From assembly GCF_019930585.1 (NCBI RefSeq), contig NZ_CP082839.1, forward strand, positions 3,794,001-3,858,000: a DNA stretch of 64,000 bases. Reading direction: 5' to 3'. The position numbers and the translations under genes are program-made. Under the pieces are notes generated by a model. It was not told where the DNA came from, did no database searches, and saw nothing but the letters and a program-made list of their open reading frames with translations. This document shows, piece after piece, positions 33,081 through 42,253 of this stretch; position 1 is the first letter of the stretch; each line of letters opens with the position of its first letter. Source of the DNA: Sphingomonas nostoxanthinifaciens. GTDB lineage: Bacteria; Pseudomonadota; Alphaproteobacteria; Sphingomonadales; Sphingomonadaceae.

Positions 33081-34132
33081 TCCCTGGCGTTTGCCAGAAG
33101 AATGGCATCACGTACCGGCGCTTTAGGATCAAAAAGCCTGACGGTCGCTGGGGCGACCTCTACGTGAAGCTCCCCGATCCTACCGATCCACGGTTCGCCG
33201 AGGAACTGGCGCTGCTGAACAAGCAGCCGCCGGCGCGCGAGAAAGGCCTGCCGGGGTCGTTCAAGCTGCTCGTCGAGGAGTTTCGGCCGGTTCTGGCCAA
33301 CCGAAAGATGGCCGTCAGTACTCGTCAGAGCTGGATCTACTATCTCGACCTGATCGAGACAGAGCACGGCCATCGAGTCGTTGCCGATCTGCGCAAGTCC
33401 CATGTGTTCAAGATCCGCGACAAGATGGGCGACACGCCGGGGAAGGCCAACGCCTACGTCTCCAAGCTTCGCGCGCTGCTCGACTTCGCGACCGAGCGGG
33501 ATTGGATCGCCGTCAATCCCGCGACGGGCGTCGGCCGTCTGGAGCTTGGCGAATATGATCCCTGGCCAGTCGAGGTGTTGGAAGCCGTTCTGGGCAAGGC
33601 CAGCCCGATGCTTCGGCTGGCGATCGTGACCGGCCTTTGCTCTGGTCAGCGACTAAGCGACTGCATCCGCATGCAGCATGGATGGCACGACAGCCACATC
33701 ATGGAATTGCGCCACAAGAAAACGGATGCCGAGGCGGCGGTGCCGATGCATCCGCTGTGGCTGGCTGAGATCAGAAAGCTGCCCCGCAAATCAGTGACGA
33801 TCCTCTACGATCGCGCTGGAAAGCCGTTCGCCGACACCGACCGCCTGCAGGCGTCAATCCGTCGGATCATGCACGAACTCGGCTTCGTCGATGAGGAAGA
33901 CCAGCTGCTGTACACCTTCCATGGGCTCGGAAAGAACGCGTGCTGCTACCTGACCGAGCTGGGCCTGTCCGATCGTGAGATCAGCGCCATCACCGGAAAG
34001 ACCCCCGAAACCGTAAGGCATTACGCCAAGCGGGCGCGGGTGCTGATGGTCGCGAAGGGCGCCGCCGAGCGCGTTCAAAAGGGCCAGATCATGGGGCTCG
34101 TGGGAAAGAAATCCCCCACTGTGGGGAAATAG
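33065..34132 (+). CDS. Tyrosine-family integrase with degenerate HxxR motif
   Basis: 355 residues. An N-terminal arm-binding and core-binding part (about 60-160) is followed by the catalytic domain. Visible catalytic elements: Arg I in SGQRLSDC (near 199), Lys in ELRHKKTD, and the nucleophile Tyr in ETVRHYAKR (near 322). In the HxxR box the sequence reads FHGLGKNACCYL, where relatives have HGLRKNA, so Arg II is replaced by Gly; one base change (CGA to GGA) would do this. Catalysis would be expected to suffer badly. The gene ends 36 bp before the 3' end of tRNA-Glu. Confidence 0.8.
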   Translation: MGRLMIPGVCQKNGITYRRFRIKKPDGRWGDLYVKLPDPTDPRFAEELALLNKQPPAREKGLPGSFKLLVEEFRPVLANRKMAVSTRQSWIYYLDLIETEHGHRVVADLRKSHVFKIRDKMGDTPGKANAYVSKLRALLDFATERDWIAVNPATGVGRLELGEYDPWPVEVLEAVLGKASPMLRLAIVTGLCSGQRLSDCIRMQHGWHDSHIMELRHKKTDAEAAVPMHPLWLAEIRKLPRKSVTILYDRAGKPFADTDRLQASIRRIMHELGFVDEEDQLLYTFHGLGKNACCYLTELGLSDREISAITGKTPETVRHYAKRARVLMVAKGAAERVQKGQIMGLVGKKSPTVGK

Positions 34133-34168
34133 CCGACAGCCCTCAGAAAAAATCCCGCAATTCCAAGA

Positions 34169-34200
34169 TGGTGACCCCTACGAGAATCGAACTCGTGTTT
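34169..34200. other. Probable attachment site (attR) at the tRNA-Glu 3' end
   Basis: Phage integrases of this kind commonly recombine at the T-arm and 3' end of tRNA genes. The integrase gene ends only 36 bp from the tRNA 3' end and the sequence to the right is ordinary chromosome. The matching left copy must lie outside the window, so the core length cannot be fixed here. Confidence 0.5.
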
Positions 34201-34244
34201 TCGCCGTGAGAGGGCGACGTCCTAGACCGCTAGACGAAGGGGCC
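34169..34244 (-). tRNA. tRNA-Glu (CTC), with encoded CCA
   Basis: On the minus strand the sequence folds as a cloverleaf: acceptor 5' GGCCCCT (34244-34238) with 3' AGGGGTC, discriminator A, then CCA at 34171-34169; T-arm ACGAG/CTCGT around TTCGATT; anticodon stem GCC/GGC with loop CTCTCAC, giving anticodon CTC (reads GAG, Glu). The first acceptor pairs include one G-U pair. The prophage integrase gene lies next to its 3' end. Confidence 0.9.
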
Positions 34245-34288
34245 GATCTGGTGCGGAGCGGCGCTCTTATGGGGACGGGTGGCCGGCG

Positions 34289-36115
34289 TCAAGCGGCTTG
34301 CATCTCGGCTTCGGCCGCCTCGCGTTCGGCCTGCTGGCGTGCCCACATCTCGGCATAGAGGCCGTCCAGCGCCACCAAAGTACCGTGGGTGCCGCGCTCG
34401 ACGATGCGGCCGCGCTCCATCACCACGATCTCGTCGGCATGGACGATCGTCGACAGGCGGTGCGCGACGATGATCGTCGTCCGCCGCTCGGCGACACGCG
34501 CCAGCGTCTCCTGGATCTCGCTTTCGGTGCGGCTGTCGAGCGCGCTGGTCGCCTCGTCGAGGATCAGCAATTGCGGATCCTTCAGCAAGGTGCGCGCGAT
34601 CGCGACGCGCTGCTTCTCGCCGCCGGACAGCTTGAGCCCGCGCTCGCCGACGCGCGTATCGTAACCATCGGGCAGCGACAGGATGAAATCGTGGATCGCG
34701 GCACCGCGCGCCGCCGCCTCCACCTCCGCCCGGCTTGCGCCATCGCGGCCATAAGCGATGTTGTAGCCGATCGTGTCGTTGAACAGCACCGTATCCTGCG
34801 GCACGATCCCGATCGCGCGGCGCAGCGAGGCCTGCGTCACGTGCGCGATATCCTGCCCGTCGATCAGGATCCGGCCGCCGGTGACATCGTAGAACCGGAA
34901 CAGCAGCCGCGCGAGCGTCGACTTGCCCGCACCCGACGAGCCGACCACCGCCAGCGTGCCGCCCGCAGGCACCGAAAGGTCGATGTCGTGGAGGATCTGG
35001 CGCTCTGGATCATAAGCGAAGTCGACCGCCTCGAAGCGCACCGCGCCGCCGGCCTCGCGCAGCGGCTGCGCGTCGGGCGCGTCGACCACCTCCTCGGACG
35101 TGTCGACCAGGCCGAACATCGCCTCCATGTCGATCAGGCCCTGGCGGATCTCGCGATAGACCATGCCGAGGAAGTCGAGCGGGCGGAATAGCTGGGAGAG
35201 CATCGTGTTCACGAACACCACGTCGCCGGTCGAGAAACGGCCAACGCTCCATCCCCATACGCTGTAGGCCATCGCACCGGCCATCATCAGGTTGGTGATG
35301 AAGCTCTGGCCGATATTCATCCAGGCGAGCGACACCTCCACCTTGGTGGTGGTGTCGACCAAGGTCTTGACGCTCTCGCCATAGCGGCGCTGCTCGACCG
35401 CCTCGGCGTTGAAATATTTGACCGTCTCGTAGTTGAGCAGCGAATCGACCGCCTTCTGCGTCGCCTCGCTGTCGCTGGCGGTCCACTCGCGGCGCAGCGC
35501 GATGCGCCAGTTGGTCATGCGCTGGGTGAAGACGATGTAGACCGTCACCATCACTGCGGTCGCGACCACGAGCCCGGCGCCGAACTTGACGAAGAAGATC
35601 ACGCACACCGCGACCAGCTCGAAGATGGTCGGCGCGATGTTGAACAGCAGGAAATAGAGCATCGTGTCGATGCTCTTGGTGCCGCGCTCGATCACCTTGG
35701 TCAGCGCGCCGGTGCGCCGCTCGAGGTGGAAGCGCAGCGACAGACGGTGGAGGTGCGCGAACACCTGCAGGCTCAGCCGCCGTGCCGCCTCCTGCCCCAC
35801 CCGCTCGAAAATGGCGTTGCGCAGATTGTCGAACAGAGCGCCGCCGAACCGCGCCGCGGCATAAGCGACGACCAGGGCGACCGCGAGCCCGACCGCGCGA
35901 TCGGCGCCGTGCGTCATGCGGTTGATCGCCGCCGAATAGGTGAACGGCATCGCCAGCGTGATGCACTTGGCGGCCAGCACCATCAGCAGCGCCGCCACCA
36001 CGCGCAGCCGCAGGCCCGGCCGATCCTGCGGCCAGAGGTAGGGCAGGAACCGGCGGAGCGCGGCGACGCCGTTCACGGGTTTCGGCGGCATGTCGGAAGA
36101 AGCGGGTGGCATCAC
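34289..36115 (-). CDS. Atm1-type ABC exporter (fused membrane and ATPase domains)
   Basis: 608 residues. Six membrane helices in about 30-330 form an ABC type-1 exporter domain; the ATPase follows with Walker A GSSGAGKST (392-400), signature LSGGE (496-500), Walker B LLILDEATSALD and the H-loop AHRLSTI. The family (Atm1/HMT1/ABCB7) exports glutathione conjugates and metal-glutathione species; the Novosphingobium enzyme is a structural model. Acts as a homodimer in the inner membrane. It is the first host gene beyond the tRNA; no obvious operon partner. Confidence 0.9.
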   Translation of the reverse strand: MMPPASSDMPPKPVNGVAALRRFLPYLWPQDRPGLRLRVVAALLMVLAAKCITLAMPFTYSAAINRMTHGADRAVGLAVALVVAYAAARFGGALFDNLRNAIFERVGQEAARRLSLQVFAHLHRLSLRFHLERRTGALTKVIERGTKSIDTMLYFLLFNIAPTIFELVAVCVIFFVKFGAGLVVATAVMVTVYIVFTQRMTNWRIALRREWTASDSEATQKAVDSLLNYETVKYFNAEAVEQRRYGESVKTLVDTTTKVEVSLAWMNIGQSFITNLMMAGAMAYSVWGWSVGRFSTGDVVFVNTMLSQLFRPLDFLGMVYREIRQGLIDMEAMFGLVDTSEEVVDAPDAQPLREAGGAVRFEAVDFAYDPERQILHDIDLSVPAGGTLAVVGSSGAGKSTLARLLFRFYDVTGGRILIDGQDIAHVTQASLRRAIGIVPQDTVLFNDTIGYNIAYGRDGASRAEVEAAARGAAIHDFILSLPDGYDTRVGERGLKLSGGEKQRVAIARTLLKDPQLLILDEATSALDSRTESEIQETLARVAERRTTIIVAHRLSTIVHADEIVVMERGRIVERGTHGTLVALDGLYAEMWARQQAEREAAEAEMQAA

Positions 36116-36265
36116 CGCCTTACATAGGTGAGCGGCCGCTATTCACCAGCACGCTTGGAAACAGGCCTGCACGCGCCCTGGCAGAAGCCGATGCCGGAAC
36201 GCGGAATACCAAAGCGCCGCCGCCGATCCCCCGATCGACGACGGCGCCCGGTCTTGCTCCTTCGG

Positions 36266-37231
36266 TCAGAGTTGCGGCAGCATATCCCCCCGCCGCCGCA
36301 GCGCCCCGCCGACGAGCCCGAACCCGCACAGCATCAATGCCCATGTCGCCGTTTCCGGAACGGCGCCCGACGCGCTCAGGAACACGCCCGAATCGGAGGT
36401 GTAGGTGGTGCCGGTCGGCAGCACCAAACCGACCTTCGCGGTATTGCCGAAATCACAGATCGCGCCGGTGTAGCAATTGAACGAGCCGTTCAACGAGAAG
36501 GCGATGTCCGTCGCGTCCCCGACGAGATTGTAGGATTCGGTGTAGGACGCCTCGGTATAATCCGAATTGTAGGTCCAGATCCCCGGATAGGCCGACGGGT
36601 AGGTGCTGAACGTGCCGGTGGTCGCAAAGCCGGATGCGGCGTCGTTGACGAAATAATATTGGGCATCGCTCGAACCGAACACCATCGTCCCGTAGAATTC
36701 GCCGAGCGAATCTCCGCCGCCGGCCTTGAACGTGCCGTCGATCGTGAACGTGACGGTGATGGGTGTCACCGTGGCGCTCGATGCGCCGGCGACCGCGAAA
36801 TGCAGCGTGTCGGCGATCGACGCGCTGCCGCCGCTGCCGTAGCTGGACGCGGGCGCGCCATCCGAGTTGGACGACGTGAAATGCAGGCTGCCGGTCGACA
36901 GGTCGGCGGCGGCCGTCATGCTCGTGGTCTCGGGCAGAGTCTGGCCGTAATCATAGCCGGTCTGCATCGAACTGGTCGCCGCAGACGTCGCGTCGAGACC
37001 TGCGGGGGTCACGGTGCCGCCGGTGCCCGGCTGGTCGAGGCCCGAGCAACCGGTCGCGCCGCCATAATTATAATAGCAGCTCGTCCCGCCGGCATGCCCC
37101 GCGCGCGAATAGGATCGGGCATTGACGCTGTATCCCGCTGCACCCGCGGCGGTCGGCGTCATCATCCCCGCGGCAATACCGACGAATGCCGCCGGACCGG
37201 ACACGAGCCGGCCGATCTTCGATCTACGCAT
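36266..37231 (-). CDS. PEP-CTERM sorting domain protein
   Basis: 321 residues; GGGGAG 7 bp before ATG 37231. Signal peptide (residues 1-32, ending TPTAAGAAG), a Ser/Thr/Gly-rich beta body with no known enzyme, then a C-terminal sorting tail: VPETATWALMLCGFGLVGG followed by RRR (PEP box here reads PET). Exosortase/archaeosortase recognises this signal and sends the protein to the envelope or exopolysaccharide layer. No exosortase gene is in the window. The LuxR regulator upstream is separated by an intrinsic terminator. Confidence 0.85.
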   Translation of the reverse strand: MRRSKIGRLVSGPAAFVGIAAGMMTPTAAGAAGYSVNARSYSRAGHAGGTSCYYNYGGATGCSGLDQPGTGGTVTPAGLDATSAATSSMQTGYDYGQTLPETTSMTAAADLSTGSLHFTSSNSDGAPASSYGSGGSASIADTLHFAVAGASSATVTPITVTFTIDGTFKAGGGDSLGEFYGTMVFGSSDAQYYFVNDAASGFATTGTFSTYPSAYPGIWTYNSDYTEASYTESYNLVGDATDIAFSLNGSFNCYTGAICDFGNTAKVGLVLPTGTTYTSDSGVFLSASGAVPETATWALMLCGFGLVGGALRRRGDMLPQL

Positions 37232-37290
37232 CGCATACTCCCCCTCGGCACAGGTGCCGAAGGCGGTTCTCGGCCGGGACGGTGCCGATC

Positions 37291-37310
37291 AAAACCCTCC
37301 AATCGGAGGG
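37291..37310 (-). terminator. Intrinsic terminator after the LuxR gene
   Basis: On the minus strand CCCTCC and GGAGGG form a 6-bp stem with loop GATT, followed by TTTT (37294-37291). It lies 35-54 bp beyond the LuxR stop and in front of the PEP-CTERM gene, so the two genes are probably transcribed separately. Confidence 0.7.
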
Positions 37311-37344
37311 GCTCCCAAATAATTAACCGTATGTGCGGCGACGT

Positions 37345-38085
37345 TTACAGTTCGATGATCGCCAGCGCGACGGCGACGGCGATCAACTCGGCCCGCGATT
37401 TCGCGCGCAGCTTGCGCTTCGCCTTCTCGACGAATTCGTGCGCGGTGGACGGCGCGATCCCCAAAGCTGCGGCGATGCCGCCGTCGGACTTGCCCCGCGC
37501 GACGAGGCGGACGCACTCCACCTCGCGCGGGCTCAGGCCGGCGGGCGGCAGCGGAAAGCCCTCGCGCGCGACGAGCGTGCGGACATGGCTGTGCAGGCAG
37601 ACGCTCAGCAGCGCGAGATGGTCGCGCAACGCCGAGGTGACCGTCGTGCTGCCGGCCATGCTCACCAGCCCGATCCGGCGGCCACCGGTCGGCAGCGGCA
37701 CCACCAGCCCCTCGTTCCAGCCCGACGCCGCCGCGAGGTTCAGCGCATCGGTGCCGGCCTGCGACAATTTGCGATCGGCGCGAAGCTCGCTCCACGTGAA
37801 CGGCGCGTGCCGCACCGCCAGTTCGGTGACGATCGGGTCGCGCTCGATCAGGCCTGACTGGGTGTAGAAGCGCGTCCACCGCTCCGGCCAATCGATGATG
37901 TAGAAGGTGTTGCGCTCGCGATGATCGAGGTCGAGCTCACCGCAGGCGAAGGTGTCGAAGCCGAGCGGTGCGATCAGCGCCCGGAATGCCGCACCGCATT
38001 CGATCGGCGTGCGCAGCGTGCGCACGTTGCGGTTGAACCGGGCGGCATCGGGCAGCTCGACCGACAGCGACGTCTCGCAATTCAT
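37345..38085 (-). CDS. LuxR-family regulator with autoinducer-binding domain (orphan)
   Basis: 246 residues from ATG 38085, with GGGGG about 7 bp upstream (GTG 38088 is a possible start). Residues about 30-160 are an autoinducer-binding domain with the conserved Trp/Tyr/Asp/Pro set visible in YIIDWPERWTRFYTQSG and ERDPIV. Residues 180-245 are a LuxR-type helix-turn-helix (LSPREVECVRLVARGKSDGG). No luxI-type synthase is in the window, so it is a solo that may sense a neighbour signal or a different small molecule. Targets are unknown. Confidence 0.85.
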   Translation of the reverse strand: MNCETSLSVELPDAARFNRNVRTLRTPIECGAAFRALIAPLGFDTFACGELDLDHRERNTFYIIDWPERWTRFYTQSGLIERDPIVTELAVRHAPFTWSELRADRKLSQAGTDALNLAAASGWNEGLVVPLPTGGRRIGLVSMAGSTTVTSALRDHLALLSVCLHSHVRTLVAREGFPLPPAGLSPREVECVRLVARGKSDGGIAAALGIAPSTAHEFVEKAKRKLRAKSRAELIAVAVALAIIEL

Positions 38086-38290
38086 CACGCATCCCCCGAA
38101 CGCCCAATTTACGCGCGAAGGCCGCTTCGCATGTCGCCGTCCGATACAGGTTCGGGTCGGTTCGCCGCTGGCCTTCGCCGGGTGATCCTAGCATAGATTA
38201 AGAAAGCGCAACGATTCTCTGGAGGACCGAGCTGCCCCGGCGCGCCCGATCGCGCTATGATGTCGGGCACAGCATCGAAGGAGCCCGACC

Positions 38291-38662
38291 ATGTATGTCG
38301 CAGGTCTCGTGATCCCCGTGCCCGAGGACCGGATGGACGCCTATCGTGCGTGGGCGGAGAATGGCGCGCGCATCTTCAAACGTTATGGCTGCATCGAGAT
38401 CGTCGAGTCGTGGGAGGATGTGGTTCCCAACGGCAAGCAAACCGACTTCCGCCGCGCGGTCGCGGCGAACGACGGGGAGAAGATCGTGTTCTGCTGGCAG
38501 ATCTGGCCCGACAAAGCCTTCCTCGATGCCGCCGAGGAGCGGATGCACGCCGACGGCGCGCTGGACGTCGCCGGCGAGATTCCGTTCGATGCGAGCCGGC
38601 TGATCGTGGGATGCTTTTGCCCGATCGCCGTCATGGGGCGCGACGACGGCGTCGAGATCTAA
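38291..38662 (+). CDS. DUF1428 family protein (YbaA-like)
   Basis: 123 residues; GGAG 7-8 bp before ATG 38291. The whole sequence follows the DUF1428 pattern: MYVAGLVIPVPEDRMDAYRA at the start, ESWEDVVPNGKQTDFRRAV in the middle and ERMHADGAL near the end. It is a ferredoxin-like dimeric alpha/beta fold of unknown biochemical role. Converges with the GNAT gene by a 4-bp overlap. Confidence 0.9.
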   Translation: MYVAGLVIPVPEDRMDAYRAWAENGARIFKRYGCIEIVESWEDVVPNGKQTDFRRAVAANDGEKIVFCWQIWPDKAFLDAAEERMHADGALDVAGEIPFDASRLIVGCFCPIAVMGRDDGVEI

Positions 38663-39204
38663 TCGCGCGCGGCCCCCTCGTGGCGCAGAATGAACTCGTC
38701 GTCGTGCCACTCCCCTACGGGGAAGCGATAGTCGCCGACCTTCACGAAGCCGCGCTTGGCATAGATCGCCTGCGCGCGGTGATTGCCCGACCACACCCCG
38801 ATCCAGATCGGCCCCGGCCGCGCCGCGGCAAGATGATCGAGCGCAATGTCGAGCAATTGGCGCCCGAGGCCGAGCCCCTGCGCCGCGTCGTCCAGATAGA
38901 GCTGGTAAAGCTCGCCATCGCCTGCCGAAACATCGGGGTGCGGCAATTTGGCCGGCCCGACATGGGCATAGCCGATGAAACGCCCGTCCGCCTCAGCCAC
39001 CCATTGCATCCGTTGCGGATCTGCGAGTTCGGTCGCCACCGCCTCGACCGAATAGCTCGCGCGTTCGAACCCGGCGAGGTCGTCCGCCGGATAGGGGATG
39101 TGGAAACCGCCATCGACAAATGCCTGGCGGAAGGTGGCGCGCTTGAGCGCGGCGAGCGCCGCCACATCCTCGGCGCAGGCGGGGCGGATCGTCGCGCCGG
39201 TCAC
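38659..39204 (-). CDS. GNAT family N-acetyltransferase
   Basis: 181 residues with GTG start at 39204, overlapping the trpS stop as GTGA. GNAT motif A is visible as [20 protein letters not shown] (acetyl-CoA pyrophosphate loop), and motif B as [20 protein letters not shown]. Substrate is unknown. Coupled with trpS in one minus-strand transcript, which is probably chance linkage rather than function. Confidence 0.85.
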   Translation of the reverse strand: MTGATIRPACAEDVAALAALKRATFRQAFVDGGFHIPYPADDLAGFERASYSVEAVATELADPQRMQWVAEADGRFIGYAHVGPAKLPHPDVSAGDGELYQLYLDDAAQGLGLGRQLLDIALDHLAAARPGPIWIGVWSGNHRAQAIYAKRGFVKVGDYRFPVGEWHDDEFILRHEGAARD

Positions 39205-40193
39205 AGCCCCAGCGCGGAATAGGCACCGGCAAGCGTCGGCGCGGCGGCGATTGCGGCGCGCTCCGCGCCCTTGTCCATCAACCGGTCGAGTTCGGCCGGA
39301 TCGGCCGCCAGCGCGCGCAGGCGGACGCCGATCGGCCCGAGCGTCTCGACCATCAGATCGGCGAGCGCAGGCTTGAACGCGCCAAAGCCCTGGCCGGCGA
39401 AGCGGCCAAGCACATCGGCGACCGTGACGCCTGCCAGCGCCGCATAGATGCCGACGAGATTGCGCGCCTCCGGCCGCTCGGCGAGGCCCTCGGCGGTCTC
39501 GGGCAGCGGCTCGGGATCGGTCTTCGCCTTGCGTACCTTCGCTGCGATCGTGTCGGCATCGTCAGTCAGGTTGACGCGGCTCATGTCCGACGGATCAGAC
39601 TTGCTCATCTTCGCGCTGCCGTCGCGCAGGCTCATGATCCGCGCGGCGGCCGGGGGGATGATCGGCTCGGGCAGGGTGAACAATTCGACCTGATAGTCGG
39701 TGTTGAACTTGGTCGCGATGTCGCGCGCCAGCTCCAGATGCTGCTTCTGGTCCTCGCCCACCGGCACGTGCGTCGCCTGATAGAGCAGTACGTCGGCCGC
39801 CTGCAGCACCGGATAGGTGTAGAGCGCGACCGAGGCGCCCTCGCGATTCTTGCCCGATTTGTCCTTGAACTGGGTCATGCGGTTGAGCCAGCCGACGCGC
39901 GCGGTGCCGTTCAGCAGCCACTGCAGCTCGGCATGCGCCGCAACCTTGCTCTGGCGGAACAGGGTGGCGCGATCGGGGTCGACGCCACAGGCGATCAAAG
40001 CCGCCGCCATCTCGCGGATGCCGCGCGCGAACGCCGTCGGCTCCTGATAGTCGCTGATCGCGTGCAGATCGGCGAGGAAGAAGAAGCACTCGCCCGCCGT
40101 CTCGTCCTGCATCCGCACCCAGTTGCGGATCGCGCCGAGATAGTTGCCGAGGTGGAGATTGCCGGTGGGCTGGATGCCGGAGACGATGCGCAT
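39201..40193 (-). CDS. trpS: Tryptophan--tRNA ligase
   Basis: 330 residues, the normal length for bacterial TrpRS. HIGH-type motif HLGN at residues 14-17 and KMSKS at 195-199. The tryptophan-binding pocket strand and dimer helix ([18 protein letters not shown]-like [15 protein letters not shown]) are present. Charges tRNA-Trp in the cytosol using ATP. Downstream GNAT gene is translationally coupled. Confidence 0.95.
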   Translation of the reverse strand: MRIVSGIQPTGNLHLGNYLGAIRNWVRMQDETAGECFFFLADLHAISDYQEPTAFARGIREMAAALIACGVDPDRATLFRQSKVAAHAELQWLLNGTARVGWLNRMTQFKDKSGKNREGASVALYTYPVLQAADVLLYQATHVPVGEDQKQHLELARDIATKFNTDYQVELFTLPEPIIPPAAARIMSLRDGSAKMSKSDPSDMSRVNLTDDADTIAAKVRKAKTDPEPLPETAEGLAERPEARNLVGIYAALAGVTVADVLGRFAGQGFGAFKPALADLMVETLGPIGVRLRALAADPAELDRLMDKGAERAAIAAAPTLAGAYSALGL

Positions 40194-40269
40194 GGCGCGC
40201 GCCTTCGGTCAGCCGCGCGGCAAGGTCAAGCGGCCGGGCGCGGGATCGCTCCCCCGCCCGGCGCGTCGC

Positions 40270-40557
40270 TTACCAGGGGTTGGTCTTCGTCTTCGTCTTG
40301 ACGGTGGTCTTGCCCGTCGACGGATCGGTCTTGGTCTTCTGGCTGGTCGACGTGTTCGTCATCGGCATCGTCATATCGCCGCTGGTCGTCGTCGTCGCCG
40401 AGGCGGTCGGGCCGTTCATCGAATCGCCGGTCGAGGTGCTGGTCGTCGTGGTCGCGGGGACGGGCGCCATCGGGTCGGCGGTGGTCGTCGTGGTCGTGGA
40501 TTGGGCCAGCGCGGGCGCGGCGAGCGCGGCGGCGGCCGCGATCATCAAGATACGCAT
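40270..40557 (-). CDS. Small secreted Thr/Ser-rich protein
   Basis: 95 residues; GGAG 9 bp before ATG 40557. A signal peptide (RILMIAAAAALAAPALAQS) precedes a low-complexity tail of Thr, Ser, Met and Asp with lysine-rich end (KTKTDPSTGKTTVKTKTKT). No fold is expected. Sphingomonads carry many such periplasmic or surface peptides. It lies between murJ and trpS with its own ribosome site. Confidence 0.75.
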   Translation of the reverse strand: MRILMIAAAAALAAPALAQSTTTTTTADPMAPVPATTTTSTSTGDSMNGPTASATTTTSGDMTMPMTNTSTSQKTKTDPSTGKTTVKTKTKTNPW

Positions 40558-40618
40558 TCGGACTCTCCTGCTTTGTTATCGATGACGGCGGAACGTCGGC
40601 CGCGCCATTTGGTGCCGG

Positions 40619-42217
40619 TCAGGCGCGGCGGCGACGCAGCAGCAGGCGCAGATCGTCGGGCCCGAAAGCGCGCGTGACGAAGCAGGCAAGCCCATAGACG
40701 GCGGCCCCGCCGCCGCAGAGCACGATCAACGCCGCCGCACGCACGGCGATGCCGCGGGTCAGATAGGGATCGGCCAGCGGGGCGAGCAGATAGAGCACGC
40801 CGCCCATCGCCAAAGCCGCCACGAACAGCCGCGGCACGCGCCGGCGCAATTGCGCGTCGGCATGGAAATGGCCGCGCTGCGCGAGCGTGCGGTAGAGCAT
40901 CGCCACGTTGAGCGTGGACGAAAGCGCGGTCGCGAGCGGCGGCCCGATCGTGCCGATCGTCGGGATCAGTGCCAGATTGCCGACGATGTTCACGCCGACC
41001 GAGATGATCGCATAGCGTACCGGCGTCCGCGTATCGCCGCGCGCATAGAAACCGGGGGTCAGCACCTTGACCAGCACGTAGGATGGCAGGCCGAGCGAGA
41101 AGGCCGCGAGCGCGCCGGCCGAACGCGCGGTGTCGGCCGCATCGAACGCGCCGTGCTGGAAGATGCCGCGCACGATCGGCCCCGCCGCGAAGATGAAGGC
41201 GGCGGTCGCCGGCAGCGTCAGGAACAGAGCAAGCTCCAGCCCGCGATTCTGCGTGTCCATCGCCTCGTCGTCGCGCCCCTGGCCGAGTAGGCGCGAGACG
41301 GTGGGCAGGAGCACGGTGCCGAGGCCGATGCCGATCATGCCGAGCGGCAACTGGTTGAGCCGGTCGGCATAATAAATGGACGAGATCGACCCGGCCGACA
41401 GCAGCCCGCCGGCCAGCGCGGTCGAGATGGCGAGGTTGATCTGCGACGCCCCCGCCCCCGCCGCCGCCGGCAGGATCAGGCGCAACAGCCGGCGCACATC
41501 GCCGTCGAGCCGTGGCCGGCGCAGCCGCATCCGCACGCCCGCCTGGCGGCATGCCCACATCAGCCAGCCGAGCTGGAGCGCGCCGCCCGCCGTCACCGAC
41601 ACGGCCTGCGCGCGCGCGGTCGCATAGGGATCGTGGCCGTGGAAGAAGACCAGCGCCGTCACCATCGCGACGTTGAGCAGGATCGGCGCCGCCGCATTCA
41701 CCCAGAAGCGGTCGAGCGAATTGAGGATGCCGCCCAAAAGCGACGCGAGGCTGATGAGCAGCAGATAGGGAATGGTGATCCGCGACAGCATCACCGCGAA
41801 GGCGAATTGCACGTGTGTCGGATGCTGGCGATCGAACCCGCCCGACAGCGCCCACGTGATCGGCCACGCCGCGACGATCATCGCGACGGTGAAGACCAGC
41901 AATACCGGTAGAAGCAGGGCAAGCGTGCGCTCAGCGAAATCGATCGCGGCCGCCGTGCCGCCCTCCTCCGCCACCTTGCGGTTGAACATGGGGATGAAGG
42001 CGGCGGAAAACGCGCCCTCCGCGAACAGCGCGCGGAACATGTTGGGCAAGCGGAAGGCGACGAAGAAGGCGTCCGACGCGAAGCCCGCGCCGACATAGCT
42101 CGCCTGCAGCGTATCGCGCACCAGCGCCAGCAGCCGGCTGGCGAGCGTGAGCCCGCCGACCGACCCCAGCTTGCGGACGAGCCCCGCGCTCGACCCCGAT
42201 TGCGGCCTGGCCGTCAT
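40619..42217 (-). CDS. murJ: Lipid II flippase MurJ
   Basis: 532 residues, 14 predicted membrane segments of the MviN/MurJ (MOP superfamily) type. N-terminal SVGGLTLASRLLALVRDTLQ with the family Arg/Asp pair, FRLPNMFRALFAEGAFSAAF and LASLLGGILNSLDRFWVNAA are hallmark stretches. Flips lipid II across the inner membrane for peptidoglycan synthesis. secB lies 36 bp upstream on the same strand. Confidence 0.95.
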   Translation of the reverse strand: MTARPQSGSSAGLVRKLGSVGGLTLASRLLALVRDTLQASYVGAGFASDAFFVAFRLPNMFRALFAEGAFSAAFIPMFNRKVAEEGGTAAAIDFAERTLALLLPVLLVFTVAMIVAAWPITWALSGGFDRQHPTHVQFAFAVMLSRITIPYLLLISLASLLGGILNSLDRFWVNAAAPILLNVAMVTALVFFHGHDPYATARAQAVSVTAGGALQLGWLMWACRQAGVRMRLRRPRLDGDVRRLLRLILPAAAGAGASQINLAISTALAGGLLSAGSISSIYYADRLNQLPLGMIGIGLGTVLLPTVSRLLGQGRDDEAMDTQNRGLELALFLTLPATAAFIFAAGPIVRGIFQHGAFDAADTARSAGALAAFSLGLPSYVLVKVLTPGFYARGDTRTPVRYAIISVGVNIVGNLALIPTIGTIGPPLATALSSTLNVAMLYRTLAQRGHFHADAQLRRRVPRLFVAALAMGGVLYLLAPLADPYLTRGIAVRAAALIVLCGGGAAVYGLACFVTRAFGPDDLRLLLRRRRA

Positions 42218-42253
42218 CGGGCGCGCGCGGCGATCAGCCCGGCCTCGACCGGC

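Noticed and set aside
1..34168. CRISPR array or integrated plasmid origin within the prophage
   Set aside because: No regular 25-40 bp repeat/spacer pattern is seen; the only clustered repeats are the short 8-mers at 22.5-22.8 kb.
40230..40268. GC-rich hairpin after the Thr/Ser-rich protein gene as a terminator
   Set aside because: Stem is imperfect and no T run follows; not enough to call.
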